64,000 nucleotides of DNA from the NCBI RefSeq assembly GCF_030286045.1, contig NZ_CP127390.1:1603482-1667481 (forward strand), given 5' to 3'. Positions 8,911 through 17,501 of the stretch are shown here, piece by piece. The DNA comes from Propionimicrobium sp. PCR01-08-3 (GTDB taxonomy: Bacteria > Actinomycetota > Actinomycetes > Propionibacteriales > Propionibacteriaceae). The translations under genes were made by a program, and so were the position numbers. The notes beneath the pieces are model-generated. The model was not told where the DNA came from. It worked only from the letters and a program-made list of their open reading frames with translations, and made no database searches. The first letter of the stretch is position 1; each line of letters opens with the position of its first letter.

Positions 8911-10254
8911 TTACCGGTCGTGCCCCGTGACAAGCCAGCTGTTCGTCCGGGCACGCAGCACGAGCACCAGCAGCCGGACGCACATGAACGCCCCGAAGTA
9001 GGAGATCCACAACCAGATCATCGCCATGGCCGCCGTGGGCTGAATCCACAGCACGAGGGCAATCAGCGCACAGAAACTCAACATGGGCCATAGTCCCGCG
9101 ATGGCCAGGTAGCGGATGTCACCTGCGCCGATGAGCACTCCGTCGAGAACGAAGAGCACTCCGCACATCGGCAGGAAGCAGGCCATCATGATGAAGCTGG
9201 CAGGCAGCAACCCGCGCACTGCTTCGTCCGAGGTGAATGCCGCACCGACAACCGGCGAGATCGCGGCGACCAGCACGGCGAGAACGAGCCCGACGACCGC
9301 ACCCCACCCGACGATACGGTTCAGCTGCCGCCTGACTCCGAGACTGTCACCCGCGCCGAGGTCGTGGCCGATCATCGCCTGGGCGGCGATGGCCAACGCG
9401 TCCATGGCGTTGACCAAGAGGTTGTACAGCGACATCGTCACCTGCAGCGCGGCCAGCTCCAAGGTGCCCAGCCGCGCCGCCGCCCAGACGAGCACGACGA
9501 GCACGATCCGTAGGGTGAGGGTGCGCAGCAGCATCAACGAGGACGCGGCTAGCGCCTGCCACCGATTCCCGACCCCGGGCGAGAGCGACACTCGGTGCTC
9601 GTGAGCGGCGCGCACGGCGACCCGGATGTATGCGGCGGCCATCAGCGTCTGGGTGATGGCCGTGCCGAGTGCCGAGCCCGCAATGCCCATGCCCGCCGGG
9701 TAGATGAACAGCCAGTTCAGCGCGACATTGACCACGGCCCCTGCGGTCGCGACCAGCAGTGGCGTCCGGGTGTCTTGCAGCCCGCGCAATAAGCCGGTGG
9801 CCGCGAGCACCAGCAGCATGCCCGGCAGGCCCCACACACAGATAGCGATGTAGCGGAAGGCCTGCTCGGCGACCGCCGCGTCCGGAGTGAAGGCCGTTGT
9901 CAGAGGCGCCGCCACGGGCAACCCGATCACGAGCAACAGGACGCCCAGTCCCAGCCCCGTCCACATGCCTTCGATTCCGGCCCGGATCGCTCCGGGTTTG
10001 TCCCCGGCGCCAAGCCTTCGGGCCACCAGTGGCGTGGTGACATAGCTCAAGAAGATGCATAGTCCGATGACGGTCTGCATGACCGTTGAACCGACCGACA
10101 TGCCGCCCAGGACGGTGGCGCCCAGGTGGCCGACCATTGCCGTGTCGGTGAGCACGAAGACGGGTTCGGCGATCAATGCACCGAGGGCGGGGATGGCCAG
10201 TGCACCCATCCTGCGGTCCATGGCGGTGATCCGCCATGATGAAGGTAACGGCAT
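8911..10254 (-). CDS. MATE-family efflux protein (DinF-like)
   Basis: About 12 membrane segments in 447 residues. ALGALIAEPVFVLTDTAMVGHLGATVLGG and SYVTTPLVARRLGAG are typical MATE/DinF signatures; the family exports cationic compounds by Na+ or H+ exchange. The start is uncertain: ATG 10254 gives 447 residues, but the internal ATG at 10221 (MDRRMGALAIPALGALIAE) fits homologues as well, and neither has a strong ribosome binding site. Confidence 0.85.
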   Translation of the reverse strand: MPLPSSWRITAMDRRMGALAIPALGALIAEPVFVLTDTAMVGHLGATVLGGMSVGSTVMQTVIGLCIFLSYVTTPLVARRLGAGDKPGAIRAGIEGMWTGLGLGVLLLVIGLPVAAPLTTAFTPDAAVAEQAFRYIAICVWGLPGMLLVLAATGLLRGLQDTRTPLLVATAGAVVNVALNWLFIYPAGMGIAGSALGTAITQTLMAAAYIRVAVRAAHEHRVSLSPGVGNRWQALAASSLMLLRTLTLRIVLVVLVWAAARLGTLELAALQVTMSLYNLLVNAMDALAIAAQAMIGHDLGAGDSLGVRRQLNRIVGWGAVVGLVLAVLVAAISPVVGAAFTSDEAVRGLLPASFIMMACFLPMCGVLFVLDGVLIGAGDIRYLAIAGLWPMLSFCALIALVLWIQPTAAMAMIWLWISYFGAFMCVRLLVLVLRARTNSWLVTGHDR

Positions 10255-10445
10255 GCAGCTTTCGATTCGGTTTCATCGGTGGGACGCCACGGATGCGCAG
10301 ATCAGCGGGCGCTCATGGTGATCTATCCACCAATCTGCACCTTACCGATCAACGAACATATCAGCGGGCACTCGTAGGGCTTTCGTCGTTCGGCACGGTG
10401 ACCAGTCGCGCGCAAGACCGTGCGACGTCGAGATAAATCGCCTGA

Positions 10446-11888
10446 TCAGTAGTGGCTGACCACCACAGACCCCATGGGGGCCCAACCGTGGATCCATTGT
10501 GCGTCGGCGACCGGCATGTTGAGGCAGCCGTGCGAGCCGCCCACACCGCTCCAGCCGAATGAGTCGCGCCAGGGTGCGCCGTGGAAGGCGATCGAGCCGG
10601 TGAAATAGGTCACCCAGGGAATATTCGGGCTGACATACGAGGTGCCGTCGAGGTTCGTGCCCCTCATGGTCTGCGTCTCGTATTTCAAGTAGACATTGAA
10701 CTGGCCGGTGGGGGTCTCCAGACCGGGCATTCCCGGGACGAAGTACATGGGGCCGCGAACCACGGTTGCGCCTTCATAGGCGGTCGCGGAGTTGGTGCTG
10801 AGATTGACGTCGATCCAACGCTCTCCCGGGGCCGCCTGATAGGCGAGGTCTTGGGCACCCTCGGCGATCACTTTGTCTTCGTAACTGGCCTCGACCTTGT
10901 CGTAGTCGAACGTGCCCTCGTAGGGTTCGGCCGCGTCCATCGCGCCGACCAGCGCGTCAACGACCTGGTCGACATTGTTGACCTGCCAGCCGTCCTTTCC
11001 CTCTTGGGATGTCGACAGGACGCTGCCCGATGCATTCACGTTGCGGACACCATCGACGGCCTCCACGCTGCTTGCGGCACCGGTGGATTGCACCCAGGCG
11101 GCCACCTTTTCACGGTCGACGGTTGGTTCACCCAACACGCCGTCGTCAGAGGCGGGAATGGTGATCCACTGTGCCTTGTCGAGGGTGTCGGCCTGGTAGA
11201 GATCCGACTCATGACCGTTCAGCGTCACATCGAGGGCGACGAGTTCGTTCGCCTTGGCCGCAATGGCTTCGGCCTGTTCGGTGGTGGTGGCCGGAGCGAC
11301 CTGATTCGTGCTCAGCTCGACTTTCTGCGAAGTCAGGGTTTGAGCGGCGGTCGTCGCAGCGCTGCTCAGTTCACCGATCTCTACCCCCGACCCCTCTTGA
11401 GCGGGATCAACGGTAAATGATGCCTGGTCCTCGGCGAGCTTCACGGCCGCATTCTTGGCGGGAACGCCAAATTCGGAGATGAGGTCGGCGACCACGGTGT
11501 CGGCCTTCGTCTCGTCGACGGTCATCACGACGGGGGTGTCGCGCTTCTGGAAAATCGCCGAGATCCGATCGGCGAGGCTTTGGTTGGCGGCGAAAACCTG
11601 GTCGGCGGTCGCCTGGGCGTCCACGGTGATGCCGAGTTCGGCGAGACTAAAGTCGCGGCTGTGGTCGTCGATCTGCAAGGTTACGTTTGTCTGTTCGGCA
11701 CGGTTTTCGATCGATTGGGCGAGTTCTTCTTTGGTCTGCCCGGTCGCCGAGGCTCCGGCCGCTGATGCGCCCGGCAAGCCGTGGCTCGAGAAAAAGGCCA
11801 GGTAAATGGCCGTGCCGATAGCGAGCGCCAGCACCAGTGCCGCTGCGACCCAGATGGTGAGGCGGTGCGCCAAACTCTTGCGTTTCAC
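10446..11888 (-). CDS. L,D-transpeptidase (YkuD) with N-terminal membrane anchor
   Basis: 480 residues, GTG start. One membrane helix (LTIWVAAALVLALAIGTAIYLAFF) near residues 10-33 anchors it outside the cell. The middle has repeated peptidoglycan-binding-like (PG_binding_4) segments. The C-terminal YkuD domain carries IAFHGAPWRDSFGWSGVGGSHGCLNMPVADA, with the active Cys in SHGC. Such enzymes make 3-3 cross-links in peptidoglycan. It is transcribed alone, divergent from the stress protein gene. Confidence 0.92.
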   Translation of the reverse strand: MKRKSLAHRLTIWVAAALVLALAIGTAIYLAFFSSHGLPGASAAGASATGQTKEELAQSIENRAEQTNVTLQIDDHSRDFSLAELGITVDAQATADQVFAANQSLADRISAIFQKRDTPVVMTVDETKADTVVADLISEFGVPAKNAAVKLAEDQASFTVDPAQEGSGVEIGELSSAATTAAQTLTSQKVELSTNQVAPATTTEQAEAIAAKANELVALDVTLNGHESDLYQADTLDKAQWITIPASDDGVLGEPTVDREKVAAWVQSTGAASSVEAVDGVRNVNASGSVLSTSQEGKDGWQVNNVDQVVDALVGAMDAAEPYEGTFDYDKVEASYEDKVIAEGAQDLAYQAAPGERWIDVNLSTNSATAYEGATVVRGPMYFVPGMPGLETPTGQFNVYLKYETQTMRGTNLDGTSYVSPNIPWVTYFTGSIAFHGAPWRDSFGWSGVGGSHGCLNMPVADAQWIHGWAPMGSVVVSHY

Positions 11889-12071
11889 GGCGACTAGTTT
11901 AAGTGATCCGTGAGTTGATTACGAAGTTCATTAGGCCGTGGCGTCCGATTATTTCGCGATCAACTATCTGCTATGGCAAAGCCCACCCCTCGCCGACAAC
12001 CGGCACCGCCAGTCGGCGGGCTCGCTACGATGGACGAAACGACGCAGTAGTCGACCGGCAAGGAGGTCATC

Positions 12072-13022
12072 ATGAGTGAACAGCCGTCCGGACCGGGACG
12101 TATCCGCTCGAAGACTGCGGGCCACATCGTAGTGGGAACCGATGGTTCTGATCGTGCCTATAAGGCAGTCAGCTGGGCCGCGGAGCGCGCTATCGCGCGA
12201 GGGTTGCCGCTGCTCGTGGTAATGGTGATTCCCGGCCCGCAGGTCGGACGCACGTTCACTGCGATGAACGAGTCCTTCCAGGAACAATTCAAGGGCCGTT
12301 GCCAGCAGCGCTTGAACGCAGAGGTCGAGCAATTGCGTCGCGAGTATCCCGAGGTGGATGTCAGTAGCGAGTTGGTCGAGGGCTATGCATCCTACGTACT
12401 GGCTCAGGCCTCCAAGGACGCCGCCCAGGTTGTCGTCGGCGCACGGGGCCGCGGCGCGCCGGTGTCGGTGAAGTTGCTCGGTGGGGTTTCGGACGCGGTC
12501 ACCACCCACTCGCATGGGCCGGTTGCAGTGATCACCGACGAGTCGTGGGAGAACCAGAATGGCCCGGTGATCGTCGGTATCGATGACTCGAACGAGGCGC
12601 GCGCCGCGGCCCGAGTCGCCTTCGAGGCCGCCGATCTACGCAAGGTACCTCTTGTCGTTATTCATGCCTGGGACTACGCCATGATCGGCACCCCTTGGGA
12701 GTACGACATCTGGGACGAGTCGATGAGCCAGATCATGGACGAGCTCACGGCCCAGATCAAGAACGTCTTCGCCGATGTTCAAGCACAGTATCCAGATGTC
12801 GAGGTGGACCTGCGGGTCATTGATTCGAGTCCCGCGCAGGCGTTGATCGATGCCTCGGTCGATGCGGGCCTGGTTGTCGTCGGTTCACGTGGACGCGGTG
12901 GCTTCGCCGGACTGCTGCTGGGCTCCACAAGTAAGAGGGTGCTCCGCGAAGCGCACTGCCCGGTGATCGTGACGCGCGCTGAACAGACTGATAAGAAGGC
13001 CAACGGTAAAAGGAAGCGGTGA
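12072..13022 (+). CDS. Universal stress protein, two UspA domains
   Basis: A 316-residue protein of two tandem UspA domains (about 16-155 and 165-305). Domain 1 starts VVGTDGSDRAYKAVSWA and domain 2 VIVGIDDSNEARAAARVA. Domain 2 has the ATP-binding pattern GSRGRGGFAGLLLGSTS; domain 1 has a related GARGRGAPVSVKLLGGVS. AAGGAGG lies ideally before ATG 12072. The C-terminus is basic (KKANGKRKR). Its role is probably in stress or low-oxygen survival; the exact function is unknown. Confidence 0.92.
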   Translation: MSEQPSGPGRIRSKTAGHIVVGTDGSDRAYKAVSWAAERAIARGLPLLVVMVIPGPQVGRTFTAMNESFQEQFKGRCQQRLNAEVEQLRREYPEVDVSSELVEGYASYVLAQASKDAAQVVVGARGRGAPVSVKLLGGVSDAVTTHSHGPVAVITDESWENQNGPVIVGIDDSNEARAAARVAFEAADLRKVPLVVIHAWDYAMIGTPWEYDIWDESMSQIMDELTAQIKNVFADVQAQYPDVEVDLRVIDSSPAQALIDASVDAGLVVVGSRGRGGFAGLLLGSTSKRVLREAHCPVIVTRAEQTDKKANGKRKR

Positions 13023-13047
13023 CACCGGCAGAAACCGGTCAGCCTCA

Positions 13048-13075
13048 GGCCCCGAGGCGACGGGGTCTCTTTCAA
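13048..13075 (+). terminator. Intrinsic terminator after the universal stress gene
   Basis: A 7-bp GC-rich stem (GGCCCCG with CGGGGTC, one G-T pair) with a 6-nt loop is followed by TCTTTC. It lies 25 nt after the stress gene stop, and the frameshifted toxin gene converges on it. Confidence 0.6.
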
Positions 13076-13308
13076 TGTCATCGAAAACGCGGTACCAGAC
13101 GTGATACGGGAAGACTTGAGTCTTGACATTGCGAAGCTCCCGGTATGCAAATCCGGGGAAGGAGTGGGCGCTGCCGAATAATCTCGACGGTAGCGTTGAA
13201 CCTGGCCTCGAAGCGTTCGACCTCGTGCGGCGCAGCGGCAAGATACCAATCGATCGCGTGATCGTATTCTTCGTCCGCGAGACGAGTGAAGACCAGGTGG
13301 AAGCTCAG
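13060..13308 (-). pseudogene. ParE/RelE-type toxin gene, frameshifted
   Basis: Downstream of the antitoxin the minus strand encodes FHLVFTRLADEEYDHAIDWY and EVERFEARFNATVEIIRQRP in one frame. After about 13180 it continues as SFPGFAYRELRNVKTQVFPY then HVWYRVFDDIE in another frame. Joined, they give a normal RelE/ParE toxin. One base appears lost in a CCC run, and the only start overlapping the antitoxin stop is CTG (CTGA), where GTG or ATG is expected. The toxin is therefore probably dead. The 3' limit is approximate. Confidence 0.75.
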
Positions 13309-13535
13309 GCCCTCTTCTTCGCCTCAGCGATCTTCGCGCGCGTCCGATCCCTGATGGTCTCCCACGGTACCCGTTGCTCTGGGTGAGCGTCGGCGTCAGC
13401 AATCAGAGCATCCAACAAGGCAGCAAGGTTCGGTGTGACCTCGGCAGGAAGGGACCGGTCGATCGCATCACGAAGCTCACGGCGCGCGACATCATCAAGT
13501 CGTATCACCCGCTCTAAGAGATCCTGGTCAACCAT
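13305..13535 (-). CDS. Antitoxin of a ParE/RelE-type module
   Basis: A 76-residue acidic helical protein (VDQDLLERVIRLDDVARREL, then LDALIADADAHPEQRVPWET, ending AKIAEAKKRA). It matches the addiction-module antitoxin type with a conserved central proline/tryptophan segment. Its stop overlaps the start of the toxin gene. The toxin is frameshifted, so this antitoxin is probably an orphan left after module decay. Confidence 0.65.
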   Translation of the reverse strand: MVDQDLLERVIRLDDVARRELRDAIDRSLPAEVTPNLAALLDALIADADAHPEQRVPWETIRDRTRAKIAEAKKRA

Positions 13536-13869
13536 GGCCTCAGCGTAATCGCAGCAAGCGATGGGGACGCATGGAGACTCGCGTCTGCGGGGACGATTAG
13601 GTGAAATGTCTTACCAAGAGGGTCTTTGGCCCGACGACTCTGCCAGGATCCACCACGGCCCGGCGACGCCCGTCAATAGTCGTCATGGCAGGCTCCCTTC
13701 AAAAGTGTCCTGCCACCACAAGGACACGGAAGAGAATTCCTGCTAACGATCCGCTCAAGAACAGCGATGTGAGCGCTGGACGGCGCGTTCAAACGTGAGG
13801 CTCGCTCCCCGGCTCAACGGTTCGGGAAGCGGGGCCCACATTCTTACGGCGGCCGCGGTACCCGCGAGG
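13536..13869. other. Intergenic, no gene seen
   Basis: No open frame with coding character on either strand. The right part is the native sequence that followed the gene broken by the IS element. Confidence 0.6.
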
Positions 13870-13897
13870 CTATGACGCCGCGCCGCTGCCGGACTTC

Positions 13898-13922
13898 GGG
13901 TCTGATGCAGGAACAGGTGACA
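13898..13922. repeat. Left terminal inverted repeat of the IS3 element
   Basis: 25 bp beginning GGGTCTGATGCAGG; it matches the reverse complement of 15167-15191 with no mismatch. Confidence 0.95.
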
Positions 13923-13929
13923 GTTCTGG

Positions 13930-14817
13930 TTAGGCCGCGAGGGCCAGTTCTTCGTTCATGATGGTCTCGAATTCGATCGGCGTCAAACGACCCAGGCGGG
14001 CCTGCCGGCGACGGCGATGATAGGTTCGCTCGATCCACGTGACAATCGCGATGCGAAGCTCCTCACGCGTGGCCCAGGAGCGCCGGTTCAGCACGTTCTT
14101 CTGCAACAGGCTGAAGAACGATTCCATCGCCGCGTTGTCACCGCAGGACGCGACTCTGCCCATCGAACCGACAAGTTTGTGCGCAGCGAGTTCACGGCGC
14201 AGCTTCCGGCTTCGGAATTGGGATCCTCGGTCCGAATGGACGATGCAGCCCGCAACGTTGCCGCGCATCCGGACGGCGTTTCGGACGGCGCGGACCGCGA
14301 GTGACGCTTTCATTCTCGAGTCGATGGAGTAGCCCACGATCCGGCCGCTGAATGCGTCTTTGACGGCGCAGAGATACAGCTTGCCCTCGGCGGTCTTGTG
14401 CTCGGTGATATCGGTCAGCCACAGTTCATTCACCCGAGAGGCACTGAACTGGTGACGCTCACGCCCGTCCTCATCGATGACGACGCAGCGGTCGTCGTGA
14501 ACGGCAGGGCCGGGCTTCTTGCCGTTCTTGCCACGCTTCTTCCCGAACACGCTCCACCACCCATTCGACAACGTGATCCGCCACGCCGTTCGATCCGACA
14601 TCGACTCGCCCTCCTGGCGGGCTTCGTCGGCGAGGAGCCGATACCCGAACTCCGGGTCATCGCGATGCGCGTCGAACAACGCGTTCGCGCGATACGCCTC
14701 GTCCAGCTCCCGCCGGGAGACGGGACGACGCAACCAGCGGTAGTAGGGCTGGCGAGCAAGCTTCAAGACCCGGCACGACACCACGACGGGGATCCCGTCC
14801 ACGGCGAGCTCACTCAC
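13930..14817 (-). CDS. IS3-family transposase OrfB (DDE integrase core)
   Basis: 295 residues, GTG start overlapping the orfA stop (GTGA). It has the rve integrase fold with the DDE triad in LTDITEH, HSDRGSQF and DNAAMESFF, and the N-terminal PYYRWL region of IS3 OrfB. With OrfA it catalyses copy-out paste-in transposition. The GTGA overlap suggests coupling or frameshifting between the two frames. Confidence 0.95.
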   Translation of the reverse strand: MSELAVDGIPVVVSCRVLKLARQPYYRWLRRPVSRRELDEAYRANALFDAHRDDPEFGYRLLADEARQEGESMSDRTAWRITLSNGWWSVFGKKRGKNGKKPGPAVHDDRCVVIDEDGRERHQFSASRVNELWLTDITEHKTAEGKLYLCAVKDAFSGRIVGYSIDSRMKASLAVRAVRNAVRMRGNVAGCIVHSDRGSQFRSRKLRRELAAHKLVGSMGRVASCGDNAAMESFFSLLQKNVLNRRSWATREELRIAIVTWIERTYHRRRRQARLGRLTPIEFETIMNEELALAA

Positions 14818-15122
14818 GAGCGGGTAGAGCCTTTTCCCGGCAGATGCGCCTGCGCGAAATACGCGGCCGCGCGACGCAGCACCTCGTTCTCCTGCTCGAG
14901 GAGCCGGTTGCGCTTACGCAGCTCACGTACCTCCACGGACTCCTGCTTCGTCTCGCCCGGCTGATCACCGGCCTCGATGCGGGCTTGTCGCATCCACTTG
15001 TCGAGAGTGCCGACATGGACGCCGAAGTCTTTCGCGATCTGCGCGAGAGTGACTTCTGGATCACGATTCTCCGCGACACGGACCACGTCGTCACGGAACT
15101 CCTTGGGGAACGGCTTGGGCAT
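14814..15122 (-). CDS. IS3-family transposase OrfA (helix-turn-helix)
   Basis: 102 residues. An HTH of the transposase_8 type (EFRDDVVRVAENRDPEVTLA, IAKDFGVHVGTLDKWM) binds the IS ends, and a C-terminal leucine-rich coiled coil (VRELRKRNRLLEQENEVLRRA) allows multimerisation. Confidence 0.93.
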   Translation of the reverse strand: MPKPFPKEFRDDVVRVAENRDPEVTLAQIAKDFGVHVGTLDKWMRQARIEAGDQPGETKQESVEVRELRKRNRLLEQENEVLRRAAAYFAQAHLPGKGSTRS

Positions 15123-15166
15123 GATGACATCCTTCCAGGCCAGCGCTCTTGACTAGCCATGTTCAA

Positions 15167-15191
15167 TGTCACCTGTTCCTGCATCAGACCC
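15167..15191. repeat. Right terminal inverted repeat of the IS3 element
   Basis: 25 bp ending CTGCATCAGACCC, a perfect inverted copy of 13898-13922. Confidence 0.95.
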
Positions 15192-15819
15192 TTCATCAAC
15201 CGCCAGGCGCTGCCAAGGAACTCATACACCTGAATACATGTGGCGTACGCCTGGTCACGGCTGCCGAGAACCATGCGCAAAAACTCGAGAGGCGTCTCGA
15301 CTGCAGACAGCCCTCCCCGAAAGACCGGCTGGATAGCGACATTCTGAACAATCTCGCACGGCAGATCAGTAGTACGGCTGAAGCCTCGTAGCTCCACATG
15401 CTGGGGCAGTGTGCGCCACATGATGTAGCGAATCGGCGCGTCACCCTCCCAGTCCCGTACAACATCAGGGGCCTCGCCGCTACCTCGCGGGTGAACCCGT
15501 TCGTCACCGTCCGCACAGCAAACTGCGCGGCATCACTGTCGATGGCAAGGAAACCGTTGTCAGTTGGCGCATCACCCCGATCGAAAACCAGCATGCGCTC
15601 AGATTCGAGCCGGATTTCATCCAGGGAATCACCACCGACCTGATAGACAGGCAACCCCGATCGGAAAATGTGAAAAAGCGTGTGGGCCTCGCTCGCGGCA
15701 CGCTGCACGGGGTAAGGGGCGGCTGGTTGAGCGTCCATCCAGCTGTCGAGTCTCGCGGCCTCGCAGGCAAATTGGTCGCCGAACTCCGCGACATCAACCC
15801 CACCCGACACAACCGCCAT
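15192..15819 (-). pseudogene. Unknown gene, frameshifted and cut by the IS3 insertion
   Basis: Reading from about 15819, the first frame gives MAVVSGGVDVAEFGDQFACE, then DEIRLESERMLVFDRGDAP and GFLAIDSDAAQFAV. Near 15520 the coding sense moves to another frame: RVHPRGSGEAPDVVRDWEGD, APIRYIMWRTLPQHVELRGF and VYEFLGSAWRLMK. The IS breaks that second frame. Removing the IS and one TTC copy restores ...WRLMKSGSGAAS followed by a stop at 13870. The protein would be about 215 residues; the family is not recognised. Confidence 0.6.
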
Positions 15820-15864
15820 ACGTATCCCGCCTGCCGCCTTCGATCTACTTTCGAGCACCCACAA

Positions 15865-16199
15865 GAATACTGGCCGCGCTCATTCAGACAGCCAAAACTA
15901 TAGGCACGAGCAACTCAGACGATCACTAGCCAAGGTGCGGAAAGAGTCCTCACTGCCCAGCTACCACACCCGGATTCCAAACCTGCGGACACATCGGCCG
16001 GACAGCAGACCAAATCGTCGTCACGTAACCCGGTTCGCAATCAGACCGATTGGGAACCCTCCAGGATGGAGTGGTCGGAGCAATGCGGACTACTGCAGCG
16101 ACCTGTTCAATCCGGGCAGCGCCTGGTGAAAACGAGGCCGATACGAAACGGCGCCCAATCCGGACACCGCGCCCGGCCCGAGCCCTCACAAGGCCCAGG
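15865..16199. other. Intergenic, no gene seen
   Basis: No frame with convincing coding character. It probably contains the promoter of the broken gene at 15192-15819. Confidence 0.5.
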
Positions 16200-16436
16200 C
16201 TACAAGTCGGTATCCAGGGCACGGCGCAGGTCATCCTCACACGGCAAGACTTGCTGCTCGGCGGGAGGCAGCAAATCGTAGCTGGCGATCGCTATCGGCT
16301 GGCTACTTCCGGCCAACGAGTAACGGACGACCCACTCGTTCTTGTCCCCTGATTGGGGGAACATGGATAAGTCGATAACTGGCTCAGATTCACGGCCTCG
16401 TAGTTGACGCGAGGACGGTGCGACATCCTTGCTCAC
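16200..16436 (-). CDS. Small protein resembling the C-terminus of DUF1016/YhcG-type nucleases
   Basis: 78 residues, GTG start overlapping the racemase stop (GTGA). The second half (VVRYSLAGSSQPIAIASYDL, PPAEQQVLPCEDDLRRAL) resembles the C-terminal tail of DUF1016 PDDEXK proteins (pattern YAL-x-INKPIGVSEYEL), but the nuclease core is absent. It is therefore either a relic brought in by recombination or a small gene read by coupling. Function unknown. Confidence 0.4.
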   Translation of the reverse strand: MSKDVAPSSRQLRGRESEPVIDLSMFPQSGDKNEWVVRYSLAGSSQPIAIASYDLLPPAEQQVLPCEDDLRRALDTDL

Positions 16437-17146
16437 GCAATAGCAGGATCCGATGGGTCGAGACCTGCGGCAGCCAGCGCAGCAGACACGTGCAGTGAGG
16501 TGGTCGCGAATACCGGTACCGGCGAGTCGGCCTCGCTGATCAGCAATTCGATTTCCGTGCAGCCCAAGATAATGCCCTGAGCTCCGGCCTCCACGAGGTG
16601 TTCGATGACGGCTCTATATGCTTGCCGTGATTGTTCGGCCACGATGCCTTGCACGAGTTCGGAGTAGATAATGCGATGCACCGTGGCACGATCTTCGACA
16701 TCGGGGATCAGCGAGGTCACACCGTGCTGGGCGAGCCGTTCCCGGTAGAACGGCTGCTCCATCGTGAACGCAGTTCCCAATAGACCGACAACAGAAAGCC
16801 CCGTCGACGTGATGGCCTCAGCCGTGGTGTCGCCGATATGAATGAACGGGATGCTGACGGCCCCACTGATCTGGTCCGCAACAATATGCATGGTGTTGGT
16901 ACAAAGCACGACCAGGCCTGCCCCCGCCGCTTCCAGCCCCTTCGCATGATCTGCAAGAACTCGTCCGGCTTGGCCCCAATCACCCGCGGCTTGCAGCCCT
17001 TCTATCTCGGCGAAGTCAAGAGAATCGAGCAGGACGGGCGCCGAGTGATAACCGCCGAGCCGCTCCCGGACTCGCTCGTTGGCCATCCGATACCAATCAA
17101 GCGACGACTCCCAACTCATCCCACCAAGAACACCGATCGTCTTCAT
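16433..17146 (-). CDS. Aspartate/glutamate racemase family protein
   Basis: 237 residues from ATG 17146 (MKTIGVLGGMSWESSLDWY), the true family N-terminus; the frame is open further upstream but that part is not coding-like. The two catalytic cysteines of PLP-independent racemases are in VVLCTNTMH and ILGCTEIELL. It interconverts D- and L-amino acids, probably aspartate. It sits among accessory genes and shares a 4-nt overlap with the small downstream gene. Confidence 0.9.
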   Translation of the reverse strand: MKTIGVLGGMSWESSLDWYRMANERVRERLGGYHSAPVLLDSLDFAEIEGLQAAGDWGQAGRVLADHAKGLEAAGAGLVVLCTNTMHIVADQISGAVSIPFIHIGDTTAEAITSTGLSVVGLLGTAFTMEQPFYRERLAQHGVTSLIPDVEDRATVHRIIYSELVQGIVAEQSRQAYRAVIEHLVEAGAQGIILGCTEIELLISEADSPVPVFATTSLHVSAALAAAGLDPSDPAIA

Positions 17147-17205
17147 GCCAGCCAATCGTATGAGACGGCACTTACGCGCGCCGACAATGGCCTCAACGAG
17201 CAATA

Positions 17206-17492
17206 CAGCTGGAAGACTACCTAGCTGAGCACCACGTTGATCGAGCCGCATTCGAGGTGGAGAAAACCCGCATGCTTGCCGAAGCGCGGTCCATAGGCTT
17301 CGCGAGTTACGGGAACAAGCAGGATTGACACAGACCGAGTTTGCCGACCATGTCGGAGTCGGCCAACGGCAGGCTTCGAAGATCGAACATCGCGACCTTG
17401 AAATCACGAAGATCGGAGCCGTATGCCGATCCCTCGCAACCGGCTGTTTGCACGCGGCACCCGTGCTTTGTAGAACTTTGGACTGGGAGTGA
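17206..17492 (+). pseudogene. XRE (HigA-like) antitoxin remnant with frameshifts
   Basis: The plus strand reads LEDYLAEHHVDRAAFEVEKT then RMLAEARSI in one frame. It changes frame to LRELREQAGLTQTEFADHVG then VGQRQASKIEHRDLEITKIG, the helix-turn-helix of the XRE/HigA group. The C-terminus shifts again (PYADPSQPAVCTRHP). No start codon remains in the first frame and no toxin is seen upstream. The gene is clearly decayed. Confidence 0.65.
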
Positions 17493-17501
17493 GAAGGTCG
17501 A

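Larger units (their letters stand above)
13898..15191 (-). mobile_element. Complete IS3-family insertion sequence (1294 bp)
   Basis: Bounded by perfect 25-bp inverted repeats at 13898-13922 and 15167-15191. The trinucleotide TTC occurs directly outside each end (13895-13897 and 15192-15194), a 3-bp target duplication as expected for IS3. Inside are orfA and orfB on the minus strand with the usual overlap. Both frames and both ends are intact, so the element may still be mobile. Confidence 0.95.

Noticed and set aside
7337..9091. 584-codon minus-strand frame
   Set aside because: Shadow of the OFA-type MFS gene in another frame; Arg-rich with no membrane segments.
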